From: Membranihabitans maritimus | GTDB taxonomy: Bacteria; Bacteroidota; Bacteroidia; Chitinophagales; Saprospiraceae | Reading direction: 5' to 3' | Assembly (NCBI RefSeq): GCF_021729145.1 | Contig: NZ_JAJSLW010000007.1 | Span: 13,067-77,066 of the forward strand | DNA: 64,000 bases | Part shown: in pieces, positions 54,757-62,840 of the stretch | Position numbering within the stretch: the stretch's first letter is position 1 | How the letters are laid out: each line of letters opens with the position of its first letter | Made by a program: the position numbers and the translations under genes | The notes under the pieces: generated by a model | The model's input: only the letters and a program-made list of their open reading frames with translations | Told to the model about the DNA's origin: nothing | Database searches by the model: none

Positions 54757-54921
54757 ATGTTACGGCTAATAATTTTTCTTCTAGTAATTGCATTAATTGC
54801 AGCTGTATTGGGTTTTGGAGGAATTGCAGGAGCTGCCGCGGGAATCGCAAAAATCGTATTCTACATTTTCCTGGTTTTATTAGTGATATCCCTAATCTTT
54901 AGACTATTACGCAAAGTGTAA
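54757..54921 (+). CDS. DUF1328 (YtjA-like) small membrane protein
   Basis: A 54-residue gene, too short for most gene finders. It reads [20 protein letters not shown], then [18 protein letters not shown], and ends [10 protein letters not shown]. This is the two-helix DUF1328 family almost residue for residue (E. coli YtjA). The role is unknown; members are often induced by stress in other bacteria. A strong terminator follows 24 bases after its stop. Confidence 0.95.
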   Translation: MLRLIIFLLVIALIAAVLGFGGIAGAAAGIAKIVFYIFLVLLVISLIFRLLRKV

Positions 54922-54945
54922 GGAAAATAGGAATAATCTTACATG

Positions 54946-54981
54946 ATCCTGTCGGAAGAAATTTCCGGCAGGATTTTTTTT
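54946..54981 (+). terminator. Rho-independent terminator after the DUF1328 gene
   Basis: 12-bp stem ATCCTGTCGGAA (54946-54957) with TTCCGGCAGGAT (54963-54974), one T-G pair, five-base loop, then a run of eight Ts. Confidence 0.93.
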
Positions 54982-55081
54982 AATTAGCAAACACTTGCAG
55001 AGCACAAATAGGTAAAAACTATTATCTTCAACACTCTTTTTATTGTATCAATATTGAACCTAATCAAGAAACCCGAAACCA

Positions 55082-55906
55082 TTGATTCTTAAAATAGCTT
55101 GTGCCGATCAAAAGGGGTTAGTTCACAGAATAACCGGTGTAATTTACCAGCATAATCTCAATGTGATCAAAAATGATGAATACGTTGACATTACTAACGA
55201 AAAATTCTTCATGAGAACAGAGTTTGATACACCATTAGATAAAAAGGATTTATTAACTGATATTAAAAAAGTATTACCGGATAATGCCTACGTTAAACTT
55301 TTCGGCAACAAAAAGCAAAAGATTATATTATTGGCAAGTAAAGAATATCATTGTCTCAGCGACATAATGATACGCTGCCATTCAAAAGATCTAAAAGCTG
55401 AAATCCCCTGTATCATTTCAAATCATACAAAACTTGAGTCTCTTTCCAAAAGATTTGATATTCCATTCTATTATGTTGATCACAAAAATAAAACAAGGGA
55501 AGACCACGAAAAATTGATAAAGGAAATAATAGATCAACACGATTGTGACTATATCATTCTGGCTAAATATATGCGTATCCTCACACCATCATTTATCAAT
55601 ACATACAAGAACAAGCTCATTAACATACATCATTCTTTTTTACCTGCATTTAAAGGGGCTCGTCCATATCATCAGGCATTTGAAAGAGGGGTGAAAATAA
55701 TTGGTGCTACTGCCCATTTTGTTAATGAGGATCTCGATGAAGGCCCCATTATAGAGCAAGACATAATAAAAATTAACCACGGTTATAATGCGAAATCTAT
55801 GTCAAAGGCCGGAAAAGATGTTGAAAAATTTGTATTAGCCAGAGCTTTACAGTTAGTACTGGAACAAAGAGTATTTGTAAATGGGAATAAGACCATTGTA
55901 TTTTAA
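55082..55906 (+). CDS. purU: Formyltetrahydrofolate deformylase
   Basis: PurU hydrolyses 10-formyl-THF to formate and THF, balancing one-carbon pools and feeding PurT. The N-terminal ACT domain (about residues 1-80) starts ILKIACADQKGLVHRI; the formyltransferase-type domain has the Asn-His-Asp triad in NIHHSFLPAFKGARPYHQ and DEDL-type NEDLDEGPIIEQ. At 274 residues it is full length. The start must be the TTG at 55082: an in-frame TAA lies at 55061-55063 and no ATG lies between. Confidence 0.94.
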   Translation: MILKIACADQKGLVHRITGVIYQHNLNVIKNDEYVDITNEKFFMRTEFDTPLDKKDLLTDIKKVLPDNAYVKLFGNKKQKIILLASKEYHCLSDIMIRCHSKDLKAEIPCIISNHTKLESLSKRFDIPFYYVDHKNKTREDHEKLIKEIIDQHDCDYIILAKYMRILTPSFINTYKNKLINIHHSFLPAFKGARPYHQAFERGVKIIGATAHFVNEDLDEGPIIEQDIIKINHGYNAKSMSKAGKDVEKFVLARALQLVLEQRVFVNGNKTIVF

Positions 55907-56313
55907 CCTTGTACCCCATTTAATTCATGGTTATTCAAAAGGACTTCAGAGGAATAATGGTGTAAATCAATGATAAATAATTAATTTACAATCAATCTCA
56001 CCTAATCACGATTGACCAGTACAAATTGCTTCTCAACTAAACCGGGGTATGATCTAAAATGGAAAAATGATCATATATATTGTATTTCTAACACAATCCA
56101 TATTTTGACATTCTGAATCTATTCAGGCCCCGGCGAATGATCAAGACTCAACCAGAAATTACATTTATAGCCATTATATCCCTTCAAAAATTTCAGCCAA
56201 AATGAGAAATGTGATGAATTTTCAGCACTTCAACGTTGGAAATTCATCTACGGCTATAAAAAAAGCCAGAATAAATGATATTCCGGCTTAAATATTTTTA
56301 TCTCGATTCGTTG
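55907..56313. other. Intergenic stretch between purU and nqrF
   Basis: 407 bases between convergent genes. The right end holds the nqr operon terminator at 56255-56289. Nothing else with coding or RNA character was seen. Confidence 0.55.
56255..56289 (-). terminator. Terminator of the nqr operon
   Basis: On the minus strand AAGCC, a mismatch, GAAT form a stem with ATTC, a mismatch, GGCTT (56263-56289), followed by a run of Ts (As at 56257-56264 on the plus strand). It lies 25 bases after the nqrF stop. Confidence 0.8.
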
Positions 56314-57633
56314 TTACCCGAAGTCATCAAATGCTATATTCTCCTCTGGAACTCCCAGTTCATCAAACATCTTCATACACGCATCCAACATTGGTCCCGG
56401 GCCACATAAGTAATATTCAATCTCTTCAGGTTCTTTATGGAATTTCAAATAATTATCATATAAAGCCTGATGGATAAATCCAGTAAATCCGTCTCCTTCA
56501 GGATCATCCAGGGACTTTTTCACTTTCCAATTATCTTCTTCTAATGCAGCAGATAATGCTATATTATAAGCAAAATTATCATATTCTTTCTCTAGTTCTC
56601 TAAAATGGTCCGTGTAGAATAATTCACGCTTTGACCGCCCACCATACCAATATGATACTTTTCTATCCCTTGTATGTTTGGTGTGAAATAGATGAAACAG
56701 GTGCGATCGCAAAGGAGCCATACCAGCACCACCACCTATATAAATCATTTCCTTCTTTGTATCCTTAATAAAAAATTCTCCATATGGACCTGAAATCGTT
56801 ACCTTATCTCCGGGCTTTTTATCAAAAACATAAGAAGAACACACTCCGGGATTTACATCTTTCCATTTATTAGCATTTCTATCCCATGGCGGTGTAGCAA
56901 TACGAATATTCAACATCACAATATTACCTTCAGCAGGATGGTTGGCCATAGAATAAGCACGGAACTCTTCCTCATCATTTACCATTTTTAGGTCCCATAA
57001 TTTCCAATCGTCCCACTCACTTTTAAACTTTTCTTTGCCAGCCGGATCATCAGGATGAGGTGCAATATCAAAATTTTTAAAATCGATTGTAGTTTTAGGA
57101 ACGTCAATTTGAATATAACCACCGGGCTCAAAATCCAAAGTCTCACCTTCCGGTAATTTAACTACGAACTCTTTAATAAAAGTAGCCACATTATAATTTG
57201 AAACAACTTCACATTCCCATTTCTTTATACCAAAAATCTCTTCGGGAATTCCTATATCCATGTTGTCTCTTACTTTTACCTGGCATGCCAATCTTTCGTG
57301 ATTTTTCACTTCCTTTTTTGACAAATGGTTTAACTCGGTAGGAAGGGCGTCCCCACCACCTTCATAAATTTTACAGCGGCACATAGCACATGTTCCACCA
57401 CCACCACAAGCAGAAGGTAAAAAAACGCTTTTATCAGACAAAGCAGATAATAGTGACGTACCGGGTTGTACTTTTATGGGGTTCTCTTTATCACCATTGA
57501 CAACTATATTTACATCCCCTTGGGGTACTAATCTTTTGCGAGCTGCTATAAGCATGAAAGAAAGCAAAAGAATTATTAGACTAAAAACTATTACTGCATA
57601 TACTATTGGCAAGAAATTCAATAAAACAAGCAT
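56314..57633 (-). CDS. nqrF: Na+-translocating NADH:quinone reductase subunit F
   Basis: NqrF takes electrons from NADH through FAD to a 2Fe-2S cluster and on to the membrane subunits. An N-terminal membrane helix (about residues 5-31) anchors it. Cluster ligands are Cys76, Cys82, Cys85 (ACGGGGTCAMC) and Cys117. The FAD domain includes RAYSMANHP and the NADH domain YIGGGAGMAPLRSHLF and YYLCGPGPML. It is longer (439 residues) than the V. cholerae protein, with an acidic insert in the FAD domain. Last gene of the operon. Confidence 0.96.
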   Translation of the reverse strand: MLVLLNFLPIVYAVIVFSLIILLLSFMLIAARKRLVPQGDVNIVVNGDKENPIKVQPGTSLLSALSDKSVFLPSACGGGGTCAMCRCKIYEGGGDALPTELNHLSKKEVKNHERLACQVKVRDNMDIGIPEEIFGIKKWECEVVSNYNVATFIKEFVVKLPEGETLDFEPGGYIQIDVPKTTIDFKNFDIAPHPDDPAGKEKFKSEWDDWKLWDLKMVNDEEEFRAYSMANHPAEGNIVMLNIRIATPPWDRNANKWKDVNPGVCSSYVFDKKPGDKVTISGPYGEFFIKDTKKEMIYIGGGAGMAPLRSHLFHLFHTKHTRDRKVSYWYGGRSKRELFYTDHFRELEKEYDNFAYNIALSAALEEDNWKVKKSLDDPEGDGFTGFIHQALYDNYLKFHKEPEEIEYYLCGPGPMLDACMKMFDELGVPEENIAFDDFG

Positions 57634-57656
57634 GAATAATTACTTTTTAAATTTTC

Positions 57657-58256
57657 TTAAAATGCACTCGGATCAATACCCAGTAGACTCAAAAAAGCCA
57701 TACCCATTAATCCCGTTAACAAAAAGGCCATACCCAAACCACGCATGGGCGCAGGAACATTAGAATAAGCCATTTTCTCACGAATGGCAGCAATGGCAAT
57801 AATGGCCAGAAACCAACCAAAACCACCGCCTAATCCAAATGCCACGGATTCACCCAAATTGTACTCCCGGGTTACCATAAACAAAGATCCTCCCAGAATA
57901 GCACAATTCACCGTTATCAGCGGAAGAAATATTCCCAGTGAACTATACAGGGAAGGAGAAAACTTCTCAATGACCATTTCCACTAACTGGACCATAGAAG
58001 CAATAACAGCAATAAACAAAATAAGCCTCAAGAAAGTCAGATCCGTTCCGAATAATCCATCAGGACTTAATATATAATTAGTAATCAACCAATTAATAGG
58101 AACAGTAAAGCCCAATACAAATATTACTGCCAAACCAAGTCCAAAGGCAGTTTTCACAGATTTCGACACAGCCAAATAAGAACACATACCCAGAAAGTAA
58201 GAAAGGATAAGGTTTTCTATAAATGCCGATTTAATAAAAATATTGATGTACTCCAT
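57657..58256 (-). CDS. nqrE: Na+-translocating NADH:quinone reductase subunit E
   Basis: A 199-residue integral-membrane subunit of the Rnf/Nqr E family with six helices ([25 protein letters not shown] at the start, [10 protein letters not shown] and [19 protein letters not shown] later). The conserved cysteine pair (Cys25 region with Cys in NCAILG) is thought to hold an iron centre shared with NqrD. Fifth gene of the operon, 23 bases before nqrF and 35 after nqrD. Confidence 0.96.
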   Translation of the reverse strand: MEYINIFIKSAFIENLILSYFLGMCSYLAVSKSVKTAFGLGLAVIFVLGFTVPINWLITNYILSPDGLFGTDLTFLRLILFIAVIASMVQLVEMVIEKFSPSLYSSLGIFLPLITVNCAILGGSLFMVTREYNLGESVAFGLGGGFGWFLAIIAIAAIREKMAYSNVPAPMRGLGMAFLLTGLMGMAFLSLLGIDPSAF

Positions 58257-58291
58257 AATATCTTTTTTATATTTTTATTTCATTCATTTAT

Positions 58292-59026
58292 TTACGATAC
58301 ATCAACCAACTTAGTATTCCATGCCCTGTGTAACCAAATTATTCCTGCAATCAAAAACATCGCTGCGGACGACAATACCATAAGATTGTTATTCTGATAC
58401 CAGGCGAACATAGTACCGATTCCTTCGGTAGCCGTTGTGTTAATCAAAAAATCAGGTGAAGCCCCGATCAATTTCAGCGTTCCAAAAGGACTTCCGGCAA
58501 ATAATGTTCCCTTTCCAAATAATTCCCGGAACAATGCTACAATTAATAAAATAGCTCCATACCCCAAACCATTCCCTACACCATCCAAAAAAGATTGCCA
58601 CGGTTTATTAGCCATCGCAAAAGCTTCTAGTCGGCCCATAACTATACAATTGGTAATAATCAATCCTATAAATACGGATAATTGTTTATATACTGTAAAA
58701 CTCAATGCTTTTAATGTCAATTCCACAATCGTTACAAGTGCGGCAATTATTACCAACTGTACGATCATACGAACGGGTTTTGGTATATAAGAACGCAAAA
58801 GGGAAGTAAACAAATTAGCAAAAGCACATACAAAAACTACTGCGATCGACATCACGAATGAGGGATAGATCAATGTAGTAACAGCTAATGCAGAACATAT
58901 ACCCAATACCTGAACGGTAATCGGATTATCATCATTAATAGGATCTGTTATTAGCTTTCGCTCATTTTTACCAAAAATTGGCTTTTTCTCCTTTAGCGGT
59001 TTTTGCTTTACTGCAGTTTCAGCCAT
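58292..59026 (-). CDS. nqrD: Na+-translocating NADH:quinone reductase subunit D
   Basis: A 244-residue membrane subunit homologous to NqrE with inverted topology. PITVQVLGICSALAVTT near residue 35 and TNCIVMGRLEAFAMANKP near 125 carry the conserved cysteines of the intramembrane iron centre. A basic N-terminal extension of about 30 residues (rich in Lys and Pro) precedes the first helix. Four bases after nqrC. Confidence 0.95.
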   Translation of the reverse strand: MAETAVKQKPLKEKKPIFGKNERKLITDPINDDNPITVQVLGICSALAVTTLIYPSFVMSIAVVFVCAFANLFTSLLRSYIPKPVRMIVQLVIIAALVTIVELTLKALSFTVYKQLSVFIGLIITNCIVMGRLEAFAMANKPWQSFLDGVGNGLGYGAILLIVALFRELFGKGTLFAGSPFGTLKLIGASPDFLINTTATEGIGTMFAWYQNNNLMVLSSAAMFLIAGIIWLHRAWNTKLVDVS

Positions 59027-59030
59027 AATT

Positions 59031-59750
59031 TTAATTTTTCCTTAAACTATTTAAATAAGGTTCGTAATTTTTGATTCCTTTGTACATCATATTGGTAACA
59101 CCGTTACATGTAACTGTAGCTCCTGAAATGGCATCAACCTGATGTTCAGGATCGTTTATCACTCCTTTGACAACTTTTACAGAAACCAAATTACCAGATT
59201 CATCATACAATTCCTTCCCTTTAAATTGGGCAGGAAATGCAGGATTATCCTTGATTTCGGCTCCCAAACCTGGGGTTTCACCAGCATGATCAAAGCTTAC
59301 ACCTACGATGGTTGAAAGGTCGCTTTCCAGAGCGATATTCCCCCAGATGGCATCCCATAGCCCTTGACCCCTTACGCTAACAATGTAGTATTTCTCCCCT
59401 TCACTTTCAAATACATATAAAGGGTATTGTTGCTCACCTTCGGGCTTCTTTAATTGTTCTTCGAGATTAATTTCTTCAGCTTTCTTGCCTTCTATTATAT
59501 TTCCTTCACTATCAACTACCAATTCCTCAATATCCTGATCGAAAATACCTTGCACATCTTCAGCCGTCATGGCTTCCACAGACTGATCTAATACTGGCTG
59601 GACAGCCAATAAAACACTCTTTTTATTGTATACCGCCTCATTGAGATCGTGAATAGGTTTTAATACTGTTTGCATGCCGGCTAAAATGAAAGCAACCACT
59701 ACCGTCATGATCAATACAAACTTGACAATATAATTTGTTGAATTACGCAC
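59031..59750 (-). CDS. nqrC: Na+-translocating NADH:quinone reductase subunit C
   Basis: NqrC carries a covalently bound FMN in the periplasm behind one N-terminal helix. The FMN-attachment sequence DAISGATVT places the modified threonine at Thr212; the flavin is added by ApbE, whose gene is not in this window. An acidic insert (about residues 65-105) enlarges the domain. The start is GTG at 59748-59750 and overlaps the end of nqrB by 8 bases. Confidence 0.95.
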   Translation of the reverse strand: MRNSTNYIVKFVLIMTVVVAFILAGMQTVLKPIHDLNEAVYNKKSVLLAVQPVLDQSVEAMTAEDVQGIFDQDIEELVVDSEGNIIEGKKAEEINLEEQLKKPEGEQQYPLYVFESEGEKYYIVSVRGQGLWDAIWGNIALESDLSTIVGVSFDHAGETPGLGAEIKDNPAFPAQFKGKELYDESGNLVSVKVVKGVINDPEHQVDAISGATVTCNGVTNMMYKGIKNYEPYLNSLRKN

Positions 59751-60993
59751 GTTTCAATCTTTTTTTAATGTTACCAAGAACTACATAATGGTCAATTAAA
59801 GGAGCAAATGTATTTAATAATAATATTGCCAACATCCACCCTTCCGGGTAAGCAGGATTAATAATCCGAATTATCATGCCTATCATACCAATCAAAAATC
59901 CGTAAATAAATTTTCCATAATTAGTAGCAGTAGCAGTTACAGGATCAGTTGCCATAAATACAATTGCAAACCAAAAACTTCCCATTAAAAACTGATTATA
60001 CCAGGGAACTTCCATGAAAGGTGTTGCTCCCCATGCATTAAAAACAAGAGACATAACCACAGCACCAACTAGTCCACTAAACATTATTCTCCAACTTCCT
60101 ATTTTGGAAGCTAACAAAATTATCGCACCTAATATAATCAATGGCTTAGAAGTTTCACCAACAGAACCAGGTAAGGCTCCCCACAACATTTGAGATGAAG
60201 AATAGACGTCAGTGACTGCTGACCATCCACCTTCATATGCTAAAGAAAGAGGAGTCGCTCCTGTAAATCCGTCTACGATGACTGCGGTAGAATCAAATTG
60301 CGCCCAATCAAACCATCCAAAAATGGTATTGAAAAAACTCGTCTGCCACCAACCATAATCCGTCGCAGCACCCGGTAAAATTTGATCGAAACCTGCAATC
60401 CATACTTGATCACCTGAAATAGTTGTCGGATAAGCAAAAAACACAAATGCCCTTGCCAACAATGCAACATTCCAAATATTCATACCTGTTCCCCCAAAGG
60501 CTTCTTTACCCAAAAAAACAGCAAAACCCACTGCCAAACACAATATCCAAATAGGTAAATCCGGAGGCATTATAAGCGGTATCAAAGCACCTGAAACAAG
60601 AAAACCTTCCTCTATAGCATGTCCTTTTTTCCACGCAAAATAAAATTCAATACCCAAACCAACAACATGGGTCCAAATAAAGAGCGGAAGTATCTTTGTT
60701 AATCCAAACGCAATTTTGAGATGAAATCCTTCAAAAAAAGATTCGTACATCCCTAAAGCTACAAAGTGTTGGTGACCAATATTATATGTTCCTAGCAAAT
60801 AACAAAATTGTAATGCCAGTACCACAGTAACCATGGTTCTTTTTAAGTCCATTCTATCTCTTATATGGACACCTTTGGAACCTGTTACTTCGTTTGGGGC
60901 ATATAAAAAAGTAAAAAACCCATCGTACAAGGTATGACCTAAAGTCCCTTTTTTAGGTTCCTTACTTTTTATAAAATTTAGCAACTTTTTCAT
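59743..60993 (-). CDS. nqrB: Na+-translocating NADH:quinone reductase subunit B
   Basis: NqrB is the main Na+-conducting membrane subunit, with covalent FMN and riboflavin. The 416-residue protein has about ten helices; the FMN-attachment site is in DGFTGATPLS (threonine near residue 247). The fold matches RnfD. The N-terminal IRDRMDLKRTM segment precedes the first helix. Second gene of the operon, 46 bases after nqrA. Confidence 0.96.
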   Translation of the reverse strand: MKKLLNFIKSKEPKKGTLGHTLYDGFFTFLYAPNEVTGSKGVHIRDRMDLKRTMVTVVLALQFCYLLGTYNIGHQHFVALGMYESFFEGFHLKIAFGLTKILPLFIWTHVVGLGIEFYFAWKKGHAIEEGFLVSGALIPLIMPPDLPIWILCLAVGFAVFLGKEAFGGTGMNIWNVALLARAFVFFAYPTTISGDQVWIAGFDQILPGAATDYGWWQTSFFNTIFGWFDWAQFDSTAVIVDGFTGATPLSLAYEGGWSAVTDVYSSSQMLWGALPGSVGETSKPLIILGAIILLASKIGSWRIMFSGLVGAVVMSLVFNAWGATPFMEVPWYNQFLMGSFWFAIVFMATDPVTATATNYGKFIYGFLIGMIGMIIRIINPAYPEGWMLAILLLNTFAPLIDHYVVLGNIKKRLKRA

Positions 60994-61039
60994 GCTGACA
61001 ATTTCTTTCTAATATAAATTTACAATTCCTGATTCCTCA

Positions 61040-62647
61040 TTAAGCTTCCACCAACATAAAGTCCAACCCTTCGCGAAGCAATTTTTGCAATGGCTGTTTG
61101 GATGTACAGGCAAATTCACATAATGCTACATCCTCTTCTACCAATTCATAAATACCCAATCCTTCCATTCTGTCAATATCCCGGGTAATTATAGCTTTGA
61201 ATAAATGTTGGGGAAATGTATCCACAGGCAATAATTCTTCATATTGACCTGATACTACGAACGCCCTTTTTTCTCCATGAGTGTTCGTATCTACATCATA
61301 TGCCATTTCTTTTAAAGCAAAATTGGGGAATGTAGGCGATACCGTTGGTCTAAAGGATTGCGGTATCAACCAACCAAACATCTCATAATCATTCCCTTCC
61401 GAAATACAAGTAACCTGAGTAGAATAGAAATCGAGAAAGGCATTCCCTTCCTTCTTGTCTCCACACAACACGTTCCCTGAAATAACCCTTATCTTTTCAT
61501 CTTCTAATTCCTGCTTAACCAATTCCGACAAATCTGCACCTAGAAACGTTCGAATATACCGGGGCCTTTGAGCACTGGGGCCACAAACATTAATAATTCT
61601 TGTAGCATCATATTGATTTTTCAAAAACATATTACCAAGGGTTATTAACTCCTGGAGACCAATTGTCCAAACAATATCACCTTGTTTTATGGGTTTAATA
61701 TGGTGAATTTGAACCCCTACATTTCCGGCGGGATGTGGACCATCAAAATAATGCTTTTCTACTCCGGATAACTCCTCCAATTCTACTGGAAATGAACTTT
61801 CCTTTCTTCCATCCAAACTCATAAAAACGGAGCCGTCGGTTAATTTATTCAATACTTGAATGCCCTTTTGAATAGCATCAAATCTTCCATCTATGGCTAC
61901 TGAACTATCCCCGGCTAATGGAGATGTATCAAAACCTGAAATAAATATATCCCTTGGTTCTTCGTCATTATCAGGTAATATATTATACGGTCTTTGCATG
62001 AATAATGGCCAACCGCCATTCTCTTTTAAAAATGTCCTAATCTCTTCCCGATCAGCAGTCTCTACATCAGGACTATTTAAGTCTTTGTACGATATTTCCT
62101 TATCGGCTAAAATCACCACCTGATCAATTGCCCGTTTCAACCCTCTATTAATTTCAACTACCTCACCACTTACGGGAGAAACAAAAAAAACATCGGGATG
62201 CTTTTTATCGAAAAACAAAGCCTGACCAGCCAAAACTTCATCCCCTTCTTCAACCACCAATTTGGGAATTGGGGCAATATTGTTAAAATTAAAGGGCTGA
62301 ACAGCATATCTACTGGTAAAAACATCTTCTATTTCTTGATGACTTTCACCTTTTAGTTTGATATCTGTGCCCTTCTTTAATACATGAATATTGGCACCTG
62401 TACCTTCCTCATCGGACGTCGACCCTATGTCAACACCGGTTTTTACAGAAAGTACCTGAACCATACTGTTCCCAACTACAGCAACAGCACCGAGGACCAA
62501 TACTCCCAAAATAAGTATCACACCAATAGTTACCATATTGCCTTCACCACCGGATTGCCCAAAAGCAAGACCCGTACTTAACACAATAAAAAATAATGTC
62601 CGAAAAATAAAAGGTAAAAACTTACTGGAAGCGGATAAAACCTTCAT
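61040..62647 (-). CDS. nqrA: Na+-translocating NADH:quinone reductase subunit A with N-terminal membrane extension
   Basis: NqrA is the cytoplasmic quinone-associated subunit. The normal domain begins at about residue 88 (HVLKKGTDIKLKGE) and continues through AIDGRFDAIQKGIQVLN, GGDGSVFMSLDGR-type and CEFACTSKQPLQKLLREGLDFM. Ahead of it lie about 87 extra residues: a signal-peptide-like helix (FLPFIFRTLFFIVLSTGLAFGQ) and a second hydrophobic helix (about residues 39-62). Typical NqrA is about 450 residues; this one is 535. I use the ATG at 62645-62647; the TTG at 62653 is less likely. First gene of the operon. Confidence 0.93.
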   Translation of the reverse strand: MKVLSASSKFLPFIFRTLFFIVLSTGLAFGQSGGEGNMVTIGVILILGVLVLGAVAVVGNSMVQVLSVKTGVDIGSTSDEEGTGANIHVLKKGTDIKLKGESHQEIEDVFTSRYAVQPFNFNNIAPIPKLVVEEGDEVLAGQALFFDKKHPDVFFVSPVSGEVVEINRGLKRAIDQVVILADKEISYKDLNSPDVETADREEIRTFLKENGGWPLFMQRPYNILPDNDEEPRDIFISGFDTSPLAGDSSVAIDGRFDAIQKGIQVLNKLTDGSVFMSLDGRKESSFPVELEELSGVEKHYFDGPHPAGNVGVQIHHIKPIKQGDIVWTIGLQELITLGNMFLKNQYDATRIINVCGPSAQRPRYIRTFLGADLSELVKQELEDEKIRVISGNVLCGDKKEGNAFLDFYSTQVTCISEGNDYEMFGWLIPQSFRPTVSPTFPNFALKEMAYDVDTNTHGEKRAFVVSGQYEELLPVDTFPQHLFKAIITRDIDRMEGLGIYELVEEDVALCEFACTSKQPLQKLLREGLDFMLVEA

Positions 62648-62681
62648 GATCAATAATATAATATCATTAACAATTATTCTG

Positions 62682-62689
62682 CAAATATA
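62682..62689 (-). promoter_or_regulatory. Probable -7 element of the nqr operon
   Basis: A perfect TATATTTG on the minus strand, 34 bases before the nqrA start codon. The nearest TTG upstream is 26 bases away, longer than the usual spacer, so the -33 element is unclear. Confidence 0.5.
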
Positions 62690-62840
62690 TGAATGATTAT
62701 AAATATGAAGCTAATCAATCAATACCGGATTAAATTTTAGATTTATTCTAAATAATCCTCTACAGAATATCTTCAAATTCGATGCGCGAAGGTAAAAATT
62801 AACTTTTCAATTAACAATATAAAATGAGGGTATTTTACAA

